Assembly: GCA_020696915.1 (NCBI GenBank)
Contig: JAJFMR010000246.1
Coordinates: forward strand, 1-5,075
Direction of reading: 5' to 3'
From: Rhizobiaceae bacterium
GTDB lineage: Bacteria > Pseudomonadota > Alphaproteobacteria > Rhizobiales > Rhizobiaceae
Length of the DNA: 5,075 bases
Each line of letters begins with the position of its first letter. Positions within the stretch are counted from its first letter, which is position 1. Made by a program: the position numbers and the translations under genes. Below, one piece after another: positions 1 through 5,075 of this stretch. Below the pieces are notes generated by a model. It was not told the DNA's origin. It did no database searches and saw nothing but the letters and a program-made list of their open reading frames with translations.

Positions 1-59
1 CCAGCCGCGACGCCTACAAGCGCGCCATGGAGCGTTCGCACGAAGGGGTGAACACCTAA
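1..59 (+). CDS. C-terminal end of an unidentified protein (partial)
   Basis: An open frame enters from the left edge (first full codon at position 3) and ends at TAA 57-59. It supplies only the last 18 residues, SRDAYKRAMERSHEGVNT. The tail is hydrophilic and rich in charged residues, with no recognisable motif, so no function is proposed. Support for a real gene is the coding-like codon choice and an inverted repeat that begins seven bases after the stop. It runs towards the leftward genes, so the two units converge on the 60-371 spacer. The fragment is too short to exclude a chance open frame. Confidence 0.45.
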   Translation, partial: SRDAYKRAMERSHEGVNT

Positions 60-66
60 ACCCCCG

Positions 67-92
67 TCTCCCCGGTGAATCGAGAGGGGAGA
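67..92 (+). terminator. Possible weak hairpin after the partial gene
   Basis: TCTCCCC at 67-73 is perfectly complementary to GGGGAGA at 86-92, giving a 7-bp stem with a 12-base loop, beginning seven bases after the TAA of the left-edge gene. The position suits a transcript end. There is no T-run after the stem and the loop is long, so it would be at best a non-canonical terminator or a 3'-end stabilising structure. Confidence 0.3.
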
Positions 93-170
93 GGCAGCAC
101 TCAACGGCCGGCATGGGTCAGTTTGAGAAGTTGGCGCCAGGCCGGAAACCCGCCCTTCGCGGCGTACAGT

Positions 171-193
171 CGGCGGCTCCAGGGAGCCTGCCG
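171..193. other. Imperfect GC hairpin in the convergent spacer
   Basis: CGGC 171-174 plus GGCTC 175-179 pair with GAGCC 184-188 plus GCCG 190-193. This leaves a CAGG loop (180-183) and one bulged T at 189, a nine-pair stem. It lies between two converging transcription units, where a bidirectional structure could end or protect both transcripts. Neither side has the T-run of an intrinsic terminator. It could also be part of a mobile-element end, since the tRNA remnant starts 25 bases away. Confidence 0.35.
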
Positions 194-217
194 GATACCC
201 TGTCGTACAATGGCGTA

Positions 218-261
218 GGTGCGCCCGAAGAGATTCGAACTCCTAACCTTCTGATCCGCAG
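218..261 (-). repeat. tRNA-Arg 3' end fragment, probable integration (att) site
   Basis: Read on the minus strand, 261 to 218 matches tRNA positions 32 to 75. It has an anticodon loop CTGCGGA (260-255 hold U33, anticodon GCG, G37 and A38), the 3' anticodon strand TCAGA (254-250), variable loop AGGTT (249-245) and T-arm AGGAG/TTCGAAT/CTCTT (244-228) with all five pairs possible. The 3' acceptor strand CGGGCGC (227-221), discriminator A (220) and CC (219-218) follow. The next base is T, so the CCA is incomplete. Nothing resembling a D-arm or 5' acceptor strand precedes it, so this is not a working tRNA gene. From memory, bacterial tRNA-Arg(ACG) shares this 3' half except for A at position 34. 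A 3' half running from anticodon loop to CCA end is the typical duplicated core left by tyrosine-recombinase integration into a tRNA gene. No integrase gene is visible here. Confidence 0.7.
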
Positions 262-270
262 CTAGAAGGC

Positions 271-316
271 CAGAAATTTTTGCGTCAGGATCGGCCCTTT
301 GTCGCAATTCGTTCTG
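271..316. repeat. Imperfect inverted repeat beside the tRNA remnant
   Basis: The 14-base arm at 271-284 (cagaaatttttgcg) and the arm at 303-316 (cgcaattcgttctg) are complementary at 10 of 14 positions, separated by 18 bases. The segment is AT-richer than its surroundings and lies directly next to the att-like fragment. It could be a recombinase-binding arrangement, a rho-independent-like structure or chance. There is no independent evidence for any of these. Confidence 0.25.
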
Positions 317-371
317 TTCTGGAGAGTGCCGCGCCCCAATGTCTGCAGAAGGTACCCTCGAGCTGCACATC

Positions 372-2330
372 TCACACCGCCAGCCCCGCCATCATGCCCT
401 CGTAGACCGCCTCCTCGGCGGAGCGCGGCGCCAAGCAGTCGCCGGCGAGGTGTAGCGGAACGCCGAGCGGGGCGAGCTCCTCCTCCAGCGACGTATTCGG
501 CCGATGGCCAAGGGCGAGCACCACCGTCTCGACCTCGTTCGCGATGATCGGCTCTCCCGAGACGATGTGCGCCATGTAGGCGGTGTCGGCATCGACTCCG
601 AACAGCCGCGCATAGGGGATCACCTCGACGCCGAGCTTGTGCAGCTTGCCCGCCCAATGGTCGCGCAGATACTGCTGGAGGTTCTGTCCCGCATGCGTGC
701 CGGTGATGGCGAGACGCACATGCCGACCCTCCCGCGCGAGCTTCTCGGCAAGGCCCATTCCGACCCAGTCGCAGCGCCAGTCGGCCACCAGCACGCGTCC
801 GCCGGGATTGGCGCGGCCCTCGAGCACGGCCCAGGCATCGAGCACGTGCGCCTCCTCGACCCCTTCGATGTCAGGCCAGTAGGGCAGGCCGCCGGTCGCG
901 ACGATGACGGCATCGGGATGCTCGTGCCGGACCGCTTCGGCCGAAACCGGCGTGTTGAGCCTCACCTCGACGCCGGCGCGCGCCAACTCCTGTTGCAGGT
1001 TCGTGACGAGCCCGCCGAACTCTGCGCGCTCCGGCAACAGCTGCGCCAGGAGCACCTGGCCGCCGAGCCTACGGCCGGCCTCGTGGAGCGTGACGCGATG
1101 GCCGCGTCCGGCTGCCGTCAGCGCTGCCTTCATGCCTGCCGGCCCGCCACCCGCCACCAGGATGCGCCGCGGCGTGTTGGACTTTGCGATGCTGCCCAGC
1201 GTGCGCTCGCGCCCGGTCACCGGGTTCTGGATGCAGGAGATGCCGACGCCCATGTGGTAGTGCCCGATGCAGGCCTGGTTGCAGGCGATGCAGGCGCGGA
1301 TGTCGTCGCTGCGGCCCGCGCGGGCCTTGTTGGGCATCTCGGGGTCCGAGATCATCGCCCGCGTCATGCCGCACATGTCGGCCTGTCCGGCGGCAAGCAC
1401 TGCCTCGGCGATCTGCGGTTGATTGATGCGGCCGGCAACGAATACGGGCAGGCCGACGGCAGCGCGCAGCGTGCCGGCCTTCGGCGCCACGTAGGCGTGC
1501 GCGATTTCCATCGGCGGGACAACGTGCACCGAGCCGCCGAGGCCCTGCATCGAGCCGTAGGTGGTGTTGACGTAGTCGATCGCCCGCTTTGCCTTCAGCG
1601 CCTGGCAGATGGCGATCACCTCATCCTTGTCGAGGCCGCCAGGCTCCACCTCGTCGGCAGAAATGCGCATGCCGAGCACGGGGCCGTCACCCAGGCCGTT
1701 GCGGACCGCGACGAGGAGGTTGCCGAGGAAGCGCAGCCGGTTCTCGAAGCTGCCGCCGTAGGCGTCGGTGCGCTGGTTGTTGCGGGGATTGAGGAAGTCC
1801 GAGATCAGGAGCCCGTGGCTTGCGAGCAGTTCGATGCCGTCGAAGCCCGCCTCGCCGAAGCGCCGTGCGGCCTTGCCCGCTTCGGCGATGATCTCCTCGA
1901 TCAGCGCCACCGACATCGCGCGCGGCATGGTGTGGAAGCGTTGGTCGGGGACGACCGAGGGCGCGAAGGCGACGCCGCGCAGACCGCCCGAGAGCCGTTT
2001 CGTCACCCGTCCGGAATGCGAGAGCTGGCCGAAGATTGTCGCACCATGCCGGTGGACGCTGTCGGCGAGGTTTTTCAGACCGGGAATGCAATCGTCGCTG
2101 GCCACGATCAGCTCAGGGCTGTCGGTGAAGCCCGTGGCATGGAAGCGGGCGGCCTCGACGACGATGAGACCGGCGCCGCCTTTGGCCCGCGCCTCGTGAT
2201 AGGCAACGAAGTCCTCCCCCGGTAGCCCACCCTTGGCGAGGTAGGTCTGGTGGCCAGTCGAGAGGATGCGATTGCGGATCTCCGTGTTGCGCAGCCTGAT
2301 CGGGGAGAAGAGGCGGGGGAAGGAGGTCAT
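372..2330 (-). CDS. FMN/4Fe-4S/FAD oxidoreductase of the TMADH/dienoyl-CoA reductase (OYE) family
   Basis: This 652-residue cytoplasmic flavoenzyme has the usual order and near the usual length (about 670-730) of the family. An OYE-type TIM barrel with FMN occupies about residues 5-340 (GQLSHSGR 101-108; NQRTDAYGG 185-193). The 4Fe-4S cysteines are Cys347, Cys350, Cys354 and Cys366 (CX2CX3CX11C). An FAD-binding Rossmann fold starts with GGGPAG at 394-399 with Glu417 as the ribose acid, followed by a degenerate second dinucleotide domain (ADWRCDWVGMG, 516-526) and the C-terminal flavin motif LAGDCLAPR (628-636). Leu174 and Met261 stand where I align the catalytic Tyr166 and His252 of E. coli FadH, so dienoyl-CoA reduction is unlikely. 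Gln28 replaces the covalent-flavin Cys30 of TMADH, so FMN should be non-covalent. The family includes amine dehydrogenases and stachydrine/N-methylproline-type demethylases, and oxidative N-demethylation is my preferred inference. The ATG lies 16 bases after the M24 gene with only a weak GAAAG ribosome site, which suggests translation linked to its neighbour. Confidence 0.9.
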   Translation of the reverse strand: MTSFPRLFSPIRLRNTEIRNRILSTGHQTYLAKGGLPGEDFVAYHEARAKGGAGLIVVEAARFHATGFTDSPELIVASDDCIPGLKNLADSVHRHGATIFGQLSHSGRVTKRLSGGLRGVAFAPSVVPDQRFHTMPRAMSVALIEEIIAEAGKAARRFGEAGFDGIELLASHGLLISDFLNPRNNQRTDAYGGSFENRLRFLGNLLVAVRNGLGDGPVLGMRISADEVEPGGLDKDEVIAICQALKAKRAIDYVNTTYGSMQGLGGSVHVVPPMEIAHAYVAPKAGTLRAAVGLPVFVAGRINQPQIAEAVLAAGQADMCGMTRAMISDPEMPNKARAGRSDDIRACIACNQACIGHYHMGVGISCIQNPVTGRERTLGSIAKSNTPRRILVAGGGPAGMKAALTAAGRGHRVTLHEAGRRLGGQVLLAQLLPERAEFGGLVTNLQQELARAGVEVRLNTPVSAEAVRHEHPDAVIVATGGLPYWPDIEGVEEAHVLDAWAVLEGRANPGGRVLVADWRCDWVGMGLAEKLAREGRHVRLAITGTHAGQNLQQYLRDHWAGKLHKLGVEVIPYARLFGVDADTAYMAHIVSGEPIIANEVETVVLALGHRPNTSLEEELAPLGVPLHLAGDCLAPRSAEEAVYEGMMAGLAV

Positions 2331-2346
2331 GGCTTTCTGCAGGCGC

Positions 2347-3507
2347 TCAGTTGCACACCGTGTACTCCAGAGAGAGCCGGCTCAGCACATCGGCGCCGGT
2401 GGACGTCAGCACGATCGTATGGCCGAGCGACATGGCGAGGTTCTTCGCCGCGTCGATCAGGATCGCGTGCAGGAACAGCACCATGCCGGAAGCGGCGGGC
2501 GTCGTGTTGCCGGAATAGAGCATGGGCGGGACGTCCATCCAGGTCGGACGATAGAGCGCGCCCAGCGAATACCCGCAGGCCGACATGCGCGCATGGCCAT
2601 ATCCCGCAGCGTCGTAGACCCGCCGGTGGGCGTCGTCGATCTCGCCGAGCGGGCGACCGGGTCTCGCTGCCTCGGTCATCCCTGCGAGGGCCTCGCGCGT
2701 CACCTCGAACATCTCGCGCTGGGTCGGGTTGCCCTTGCCGATGGCAACCGTGCGCATCAGGCAGGCACAGTAGTGCCGGTAGCTGCCGGCGAACTCGAGG
2801 GTCAGCTGGTCGACCGGGTCGAGATGGCGAAAGCCGGTGGCGCTGCGGATGAGGAGCGCTCGATCGCCGGAGCCGAGCACGGGGCCGGAGGGCGGCGGGT
2901 CGCCGCCGCCGGCCAGGATCGGCACCGCGCCGGCCGCGGCGATGTCGCCCTCGAAGGCGCCCGGCCGCGCCGTCGCCAGCATCGCCTCAAGTGACTGGTC
3001 GGCAAGCTCCGCGGCCTGCCGCACGTGGGCAATTTCCGCCGGCGATTTCACCAGCCGCAGGGTGCGGACGATGTGGGAGGCGTCGACGAGCTCGCACCAG
3101 CCCGCGAGGCGCTTGCGCACGAGCTCGTACTTGTCGGCCGTCAGCCCGAATGTGCGCAACTCGATGCCGATACGGGCGCCTTTCAGTCCCTTCTCGGCCA
3201 GGATCTCGAGGAGCTCCCGGCTCGGGTCGCTGCCTTCCTGGTCGTACCACAGCCGGATGTCCTCGATGATCGAGGTGCGGCGCGCCTGCTCGAGATCGGG
3301 CCGACGCGTCAGCAGCGTGATCGGCCCTTCGTCCCGGGTCAGTACGGCGCACTGGAAGAAGACGAAGCCGCTCGTGTCGAAGCCGGTGAGATAGTAGAGG
3401 CTCTCCTGCGCGAACAGCAAAAGCGCGTCCAACCCATTGGCGGCAAGCGCCTTGCGCGCTGCACCGATGCGGCTCTCGAACTCCGCACGGTCGAAGTGCA
3501 GCGTCAT
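2347..3507 (-). CDS. Metal-free M24 (creatinase/ectoine-hydrolase-like, Xaa-Pro dipeptidase fold) hydrolase
   Basis: This 386-residue protein has a creatinase N-terminal domain (about 10-148, with the LYYLTGFDTSGF signature near 37-48) and a pita-bread M24 domain (about 155-375). The length matches creatinase and ectoine hydrolase (about 400). By my alignment the five M24 metal ligands (D, D, H, E, E) are Glu238, Cys249, Tyr313, His347 and Gly362, so a dinuclear metal site is not expected. The segments LEFAGSYRHYCACLMRT (237-253) and GYSLG (312-316) resemble ectoine hydrolase (DoeA/EutD) and creatinase, which hydrolyse C-N bonds without metal. The catalytic His232 of Pseudomonas creatinase aligns near Arg221, so creatinase activity itself is doubtful. 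The likely role is hydrolysis of an imported cyclic or amidine-type amino-acid derivative in the cytoplasm. The ATG at 3507 is preceded by AGGGAGGG (3518-3511), a strong ribosome site. It is the first gene of the leftward operon, divergent from the transporter genes. Misannotation as aminopeptidase P is likely. Confidence 0.88.
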   Translation of the reverse strand: MTLHFDRAEFESRIGAARKALAANGLDALLLFAQESLYYLTGFDTSGFVFFQCAVLTRDEGPITLLTRRPDLEQARRTSIIEDIRLWYDQEGSDPSRELLEILAEKGLKGARIGIELRTFGLTADKYELVRKRLAGWCELVDASHIVRTLRLVKSPAEIAHVRQAAELADQSLEAMLATARPGAFEGDIAAAGAVPILAGGGDPPPSGPVLGSGDRALLIRSATGFRHLDPVDQLTLEFAGSYRHYCACLMRTVAIGKGNPTQREMFEVTREALAGMTEAARPGRPLGEIDDAHRRVYDAAGYGHARMSACGYSLGALYRPTWMDVPPMLYSGNTTPAASGMVLFLHAILIDAAKNLAMSLGHTIVLTSTGADVLSRLSLEYTVCN

Positions 3508-3582
3508 GGTCCCTCCCTGCCGGCTGGCGCGCGAGCCTATTCATCTGCCGGGCCGTGCGCAAACCCGCACCATCGTAATACC

Positions 3583-3612
3583 TTGACGGACGGCCGGTCG
3601 TGCCGCGAAATG
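3583..3612 (+). promoter_or_regulatory. Candidate sigma-70 promoter for the transporter genes
   Basis: The -35 box TTGACG (3583-3588) matches five of six bases of TTGACA. Eighteen bases later is GAAATG (3607-3612), a poor -10 match. The predicted start near 3619 would give a leader of about 30 bases before the ATG at 3649. A weak -10 is compatible with activator dependence. Confidence 0.4.
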
Positions 3613-3632
3613 CATTGGCCAGTTGGCTTTGC

Positions 3633-3640
3633 AAAGGGGG
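3633..3640 (+). promoter_or_regulatory. Ribosome binding site fixing the start of the substrate-binding protein
   Basis: AAAGGGGG sits eight bases before the ATG at 3649. This selects that ATG over the in-frame ATG at 3610, which would add 13 residues before the signal peptide and has no good ribosome site. The same frame is open far upstream through the divergent hydrolase gene, but that extension is antisense and would destroy the signal peptide. The first four bases of this site lie inside the palindrome CTTTGCAAAG. Confidence 0.7.
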
Positions 3641-3648
3641 ACTTCGCG

Positions 3649-4710
3649 ATGATCGGGAAGTGCGGTGGGGCAATTTCACTCGTATGCACGGCGCTGTTGC
3701 TGGCAGTGCCGCAAGCGGCGGCGCAGGACAAGAAGACGCTGACCATCTCGTCGTGGGGCGGTGCCTTCCAGAAGGCCCAGAAGGAGGCGTGGTTCGGCAT
3801 CGTCGAGAAGGAACTCAACGTCGTCATCAAGGAGGACAACACCTCCGGTATCGCCGACGTGCGCACGCAGGTCGCCTCCGGAAAGCCGACCTGGGACCTC
3901 ACGACCCAGGGTGCCTACAGCTGCGCGCTGCTGGAAAAGGAAGGCCGCCTGGAGAAATTTGACGCCGAGACCATGAAGGCACTGACCGACATCCCGACGA
4001 CGCTTGGCCGCTCGGAGCACTGCGCGCCGCAGATCGTCTACTCGGTTGCCATCGGCTGGCGTGACAAGGCGTACCCGGGCAAGGTACCGGAGGGCTGGGC
4101 AGCGTTCTGGGATACCAAGAACTTCCCCGGTCAACGCTCCGTCCGCAAGCATCCCATCTACGCCCTCGAGATGGCGTTGATCGCCGACGGCGTGCCGATG
4201 GACAAGCTCTACCCGCTCGATGTCGACCGCGCCTTCAAGAAGCTCGAGCAGCTGAAGCCGCACGTGCTCGTCTGGTGGAGCTCGGGCGCGCAGTCCGCGC
4301 AGGTGCTGAAGGACGGCGAGGTCGACATGGTGGCGGCCTGGAACGGCCGCATCCAGGCGCTCGAGACCGAGCCCGAGGGCAAAGGGGGCAAGATCAAGAC
4401 CACCTTCAACCAGCAGATCATCGTCTCCGACAGCTGGATGATTCCCAAGGGCGCGCCCAACCGGGAGCTGGCGCTGAAGGCGATCGCGATCATGTCGCGG
4501 CCGGAGGTGAATGCCCGCATCTCGAACTACATCAACTACGCGCCGTCCAACGTGAAGGGCTACGACACCGGCGTCATCCCGAAGGAGAAGCTTCCCGGTC
4601 TGCCGAACTCGCCGGAGAACTTCGAGAAGGGCTTCGTGCAGGACGTCTCGTGGTGGGTCAACAACGCCGACGCGATGGTGAAGCGCTTTGACGCCTTCCT
4701 GCAGAAGTAG
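3649..4710 (+). CDS. ABC transporter periplasmic substrate-binding protein (polyamine/opine class, SBP_bac_8 type)
   Basis: This 353-residue exported protein captures the solute for the ATPase-driven importer encoded downstream. Residues 1-25 form a signal peptide (hydrophobic core about 8-20, probable cleavage AAA|QD after Ala25). The mature protein opens with LTISSWGGAFQKAQ (31-44), the position where PotF and PotD have their W-S/T-D/E-Y amine-binding motif. DGEVDMVAAWNGR (222-234) and IIVSDSWMIPKGAPN (257-271) correspond to the second ligand-binding strands. Asp261 aligns with Asp278 of E. coli PotF, and Trp231 with its Trp244. Arg234 falls where PotF has Asp247, another putrescine contact. 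I infer a ligand with a positive amine and a carboxylate, not a diamine. The length is normal for the class. It is the first gene of the rightward unit, 66 bases before the ATPase gene, and diverges from the catabolic genes with which it is probably co-regulated. The class call is secure; a 'spermidine/putrescine' label would overstate the specificity. Confidence 0.92.
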   Translation: MIGKCGGAISLVCTALLLAVPQAAAQDKKTLTISSWGGAFQKAQKEAWFGIVEKELNVVIKEDNTSGIADVRTQVASGKPTWDLTTQGAYSCALLEKEGRLEKFDAETMKALTDIPTTLGRSEHCAPQIVYSVAIGWRDKAYPGKVPEGWAAFWDTKNFPGQRSVRKHPIYALEMALIADGVPMDKLYPLDVDRAFKKLEQLKPHVLVWWSSGAQSAQVLKDGEVDMVAAWNGRIQALETEPEGKGGKIKTTFNQQIIVSDSWMIPKGAPNRELALKAIAIMSRPEVNARISNYINYAPSNVKGYDTGVIPKEKLPGLPNSPENFEKGFVQDVSWWVNNADAMVKRFDAFLQK

Positions 4711-4725
4711 GGGATCGACCAGCAG

Positions 4726-4750
4726 GAGCCGGCCGCGGGGCGGCCGGCTC
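4726..4750 (+). terminator. Strong 11-bp hairpin between binding-protein and ATPase genes
   Basis: GAGCCGGCCGC (4726-4736) is perfectly complementary to GCGGCCGGCTC (4740-4750), with a three-base GGG loop. It starts 16 bases after the TAG. No T-run follows (the next bases are GCCTTCTGC), so full rho-independent termination is unlikely. In ABC operons such a structure typically protects the upstream mRNA from 3' exonucleases or partly reduces read-through. This gives more binding protein than membrane components. Confidence 0.7.
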
Positions 4751-4776
4751 GCCTTCTGCATGCACGGGAGGCCGAG

Positions 4777-5075
4777 GTGACGGCAGCAAACGGCAAAGGC
4801 TCCGCCATATCGCTGCCGATCTCGATCCGAAACGTCACCAAGACCTACGGCACCTTCACCGCCCTGGACAATGTCAGCCTCGAGATCGCAAGCGGCGAGT
4901 TCATCACCCTGCTCGGGCCCTCGGGTTCCGGCAAGACGACGCTGCTGATGGTGCTTGCCGGCTTCATCAGGCCCGACAGCGGTGAAGTCCGCTTCGGCGA
5001 CCGCGACGTCTCGCTGTTGCCTCCCCACAAGCGCGACGTCGGCATGGTGTTCCAGAACTATGCCCTCTTCCCGCA
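4777..5075 (+). CDS. ABC transporter ATP-binding protein (PotA/CysA-like), N-terminal part
   Basis: The first 99 residues of an importer ATPase run off the right edge. Visible motifs are the A-loop region TKTYGTFTAL (21-30, Tyr24), Walker A GPSGSGKT (47-54, Lys53) and the Q-loop VFQNYALFP (91-99, Gln93). The segment LPPHKRDVGMVFQNYALFP is characteristic of the polyamine/iron/sulfate (PotA, FbpC, CysA) ATPase group. This fits the upstream binding protein. The start is GTG at 4777, preceded by GGGAGG (4766-4771) at five bases. No better in-frame start lies between it and the ATP-binding domain. The ABC signature, Walker B and any C-terminal TOBE domain lie outside the window, as presumably do the permease genes. 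The protein would act on the cytoplasmic face of the inner membrane. Confidence 0.95.
   Translation, partial: MTAANGKGSAISLPISIRNVTKTYGTFTALDNVSLEIASGEFITLLGPSGSGKTTLLMVLAGFIRPDSGEVRFGDRDVSLLPPHKRDVGMVFQNYALFP

Larger units (their letters stand above)
3508..3648. promoter_or_regulatory. Divergent promoter region between the hydrolase and transporter units
   Basis: This 141-base spacer separates two divergent start codons and must hold promoters for both units. On the plus strand TTGACG at 3583-3588 is a good -35 match, followed after 18 bases by the weak -10 GAAATG (3607-3612). On the minus strand TTGCGC (3562-3557) and, 17 bases on, TAGGCT form a weaker candidate. Short dyads suit a shared regulator: GTGCG 3555-3559 with CGCAC 3566-3570, the perfect palindrome AATGCATT (3609-3616) and the perfect palindrome CTTTGCAAAG (3627-3636). 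No regulator gene lies in the window. Confidence 0.55.

Noticed and set aside
218..261. A complete, functional tRNA gene
   Set aside because: Only the 3' half is present. The upstream minus-strand sequence lacks the D-arm and the 5' acceptor strand, and the CCA end is cut to CC.
101..370. 89-residue minus-strand open frame containing the peptide DQKVRSSNLFGR
   Set aside because: The peptide is simply the translation of the tRNA-Arg fragment, a common false ORF. There is no ribosome site or domain, and the rest of the frame looks non-coding.
60..371. CRISPR array or tandem repeats in the gene-poor spacer
   Set aside because: No unit is repeated at regular spacing; only single hairpins and the tRNA fragment are seen.
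262..657. 131-residue minus-strand frame overlapping the end of the flavoenzyme gene
   Set aside because: Its first two-thirds are an out-of-frame reading of the flavoenzyme gene, and the tail runs through the non-coding spacer.
504..2225. Long open frame of 573 codons on the plus strand opposite the flavoenzyme gene
   Set aside because: Its translation is rich in Arg, Ala, Asp, Val and His with no recognisable domain. It mirrors the GC-rich codon bias of a well-supported minus-strand enzyme and is an antisense artefact.
3025..3648. In-frame upstream extension of the substrate-binding protein (to 561 residues)
   Set aside because: The extension is antisense to the M24 gene and would bury the signal peptide. 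The ATG at 3649 has a strong ribosome site at correct spacing and starts directly at the signal peptide.
3676..5028. 450-codon open frame on the minus strand opposite the binding-protein and ATPase genes
   Set aside because: It spans two well-identified plus-strand genes and the hairpin between them. Its composition is low-complexity and typical of antisense frames in GC-rich DNA.

Overview
The window is GC-rich throughout. Its genes use GC-ending codons heavily and leave long open stretches on the opposite strand. This composition and the protein types (an OYE-type Fe-S flavoenzyme, a creatinase-fold hydrolase, and an ABC transporter of the iron/polyamine/opine class) suggest an alphaproteobacterium, probably of the Hyphomicrobiales (rhizobial) type. 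The lineage is inferred from style and protein resemblance, not from a marker gene.

Layout. Positions 1-59 hold the last codons of a rightward gene that cannot be identified. Positions 60-371 carry no convincing gene. They contain two hairpins and, on the minus strand at 218-261, the 3' part of a tRNA-Arg, from the anticodon loop to the CC of the CCA end, with no 5' half. That is the usual form of a tRNA-derived integration (att) site, so this stretch may be the edge of an integrated element. Positions 372-3507 hold two leftward genes in one probable operon. The upstream one encodes a creatinase/ectoine-hydrolase-like M24 protein that has lost its metal ligands. Sixteen bases after it comes a 652-residue FMN/4Fe-4S/FAD oxidoreductase of the trimethylamine dehydrogenase/dienoyl-CoA reductase family. 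Positions 3508-3648 are a divergent promoter region with two perfect short palindromes. Positions 3649-4710 encode a secreted ABC substrate-binding protein. A strong 11-bp GC hairpin (4726-4750) follows, then the start of the transporter ATPase gene (4777 onward), which runs off the window.

How the genes may work together. The divergent arrangement suggests one uptake-and-breakdown locus: the rightward genes import a small nitrogenous compound and the leftward genes degrade it. Three sequence details constrain the substrate. The binding protein keeps the amine-contacting Asp of PotF/PotD but has Arg where PotF has a second amine-binding Asp, so a zwitterion fits better than a simple polyamine. 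The M24 protein belongs to the metal-free branch that opens C-N bonds in creatine- or ectoine-like molecules. The flavoenzyme lacks the catalytic Tyr and His of dienoyl-CoA reductase, which favours an amine or N-methyl oxidising role. A pathway for an N-methylated or cyclic amino-acid derivative (betaine, creatine or ectoine type) is therefore the working hypothesis. It is an inference, and the exact substrate cannot be read from the sequence.
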